Source of the DNA: an uncultured Collinsella sp.
Lineage (GTDB): Bacteria > Actinomycetota > Coriobacteriia > Coriobacteriales > Coriobacteriaceae
Assembly (NCBI GenBank): GCA_902494135.1
Contig: CABUSE010000087.1
Location: forward strand, 1 to 6,118
Length of the DNA: 6,118 nucleotides
Direction of reading: 5' to 3'
Shown piece by piece: positions 6,103 to 6,118 of this stretch; position 1 is the stretch's first letter; every line of letters begins with the position of its first letter. Made by a program: the position numbers and the translations under genes. The notes under the pieces were generated by a model. It had not been told where the DNA came from and did no database searches. It was given only the letters and a program-made list of their open reading frames with translations.

Positions 6103-6118
6103 GTATGCAGGGTTTGTG

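Noticed and set aside
6098..6118. Possible new gene start at ATG 6105 near the right edge
   Set aside because: GGAG is only 3 nt away from the ATG and is part of the palindrome arm; only four codons are visible, too few to support a gene.

Overview
The window is a GC-rich, densely packed bacterial stretch. It holds six protein genes and three conspicuous intergenic inverted repeats. Codon use favours G/C third positions, spacers are short, and most starts have GGAG/AAGGAG-type ribosome binding sites. The gene set (FeoB, a SotB-like exporter, a cytoplasmic GH13 enzyme followed by a deoxyinosine glycosylase, and a class I aminotransferase) would fit a gut anaerobe, probably of the Coriobacteriia (Collinsella-like). 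That taxonomic placement is inferred from protein style and codon use, not from a search.

Layout, left to right. Bases 1-570 (+) are the C-terminal end of feoB, the ferrous iron permease. A strong GC hairpin (612-645) follows; the -35 region of a promoter with a perfect TATAAT box lies inside it. Bases 691-1887 (+) encode a 12-TM MFS sugar efflux transporter of the SotB type. A hairpin with perfect 23-bp arms (1903-1969) and a short T tract closes that gene. Bases 2041-3417 (+) encode a cytoplasmic GH13 alpha-amylase-family enzyme with all catalytic residues. Only 3 nt later, bases 3421-3984 (+) encode a family 6 (hypoxanthine/deoxyinosine) DNA glycosylase, almost certainly co-transcribed with it. 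On the minus strand, bases 4648-3986 encode a poorly known protein whose second half looks like a flavodoxin/NADPH-FMN-reductase-fold protein; its stop codon is 1 nt from the glycosylase stop. Divergently from it, bases 4742-5878 (+) encode a PLP-dependent class I aminotransferase. The last 240 bases are non-coding and contain a 130-bp nested palindrome (5973-6102).

The genes do not form one pathway. They are a set of housekeeping units: iron uptake, sugar export, intracellular glucan breakdown paired with DNA deamination repair, and amino acid metabolism. The most unusual signals are two. First, the aminotransferase changes codon use abruptly at about base 5500: Glu is GAG 15/15 before and mostly GAA after, with CTA and GTA appearing. 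Second, the large nested palindrome at the right edge looks like a mobile palindromic repeat or a structured RNA rather than a simple terminator. No CRISPR array, tRNA, rRNA, transposase or phage gene was seen.
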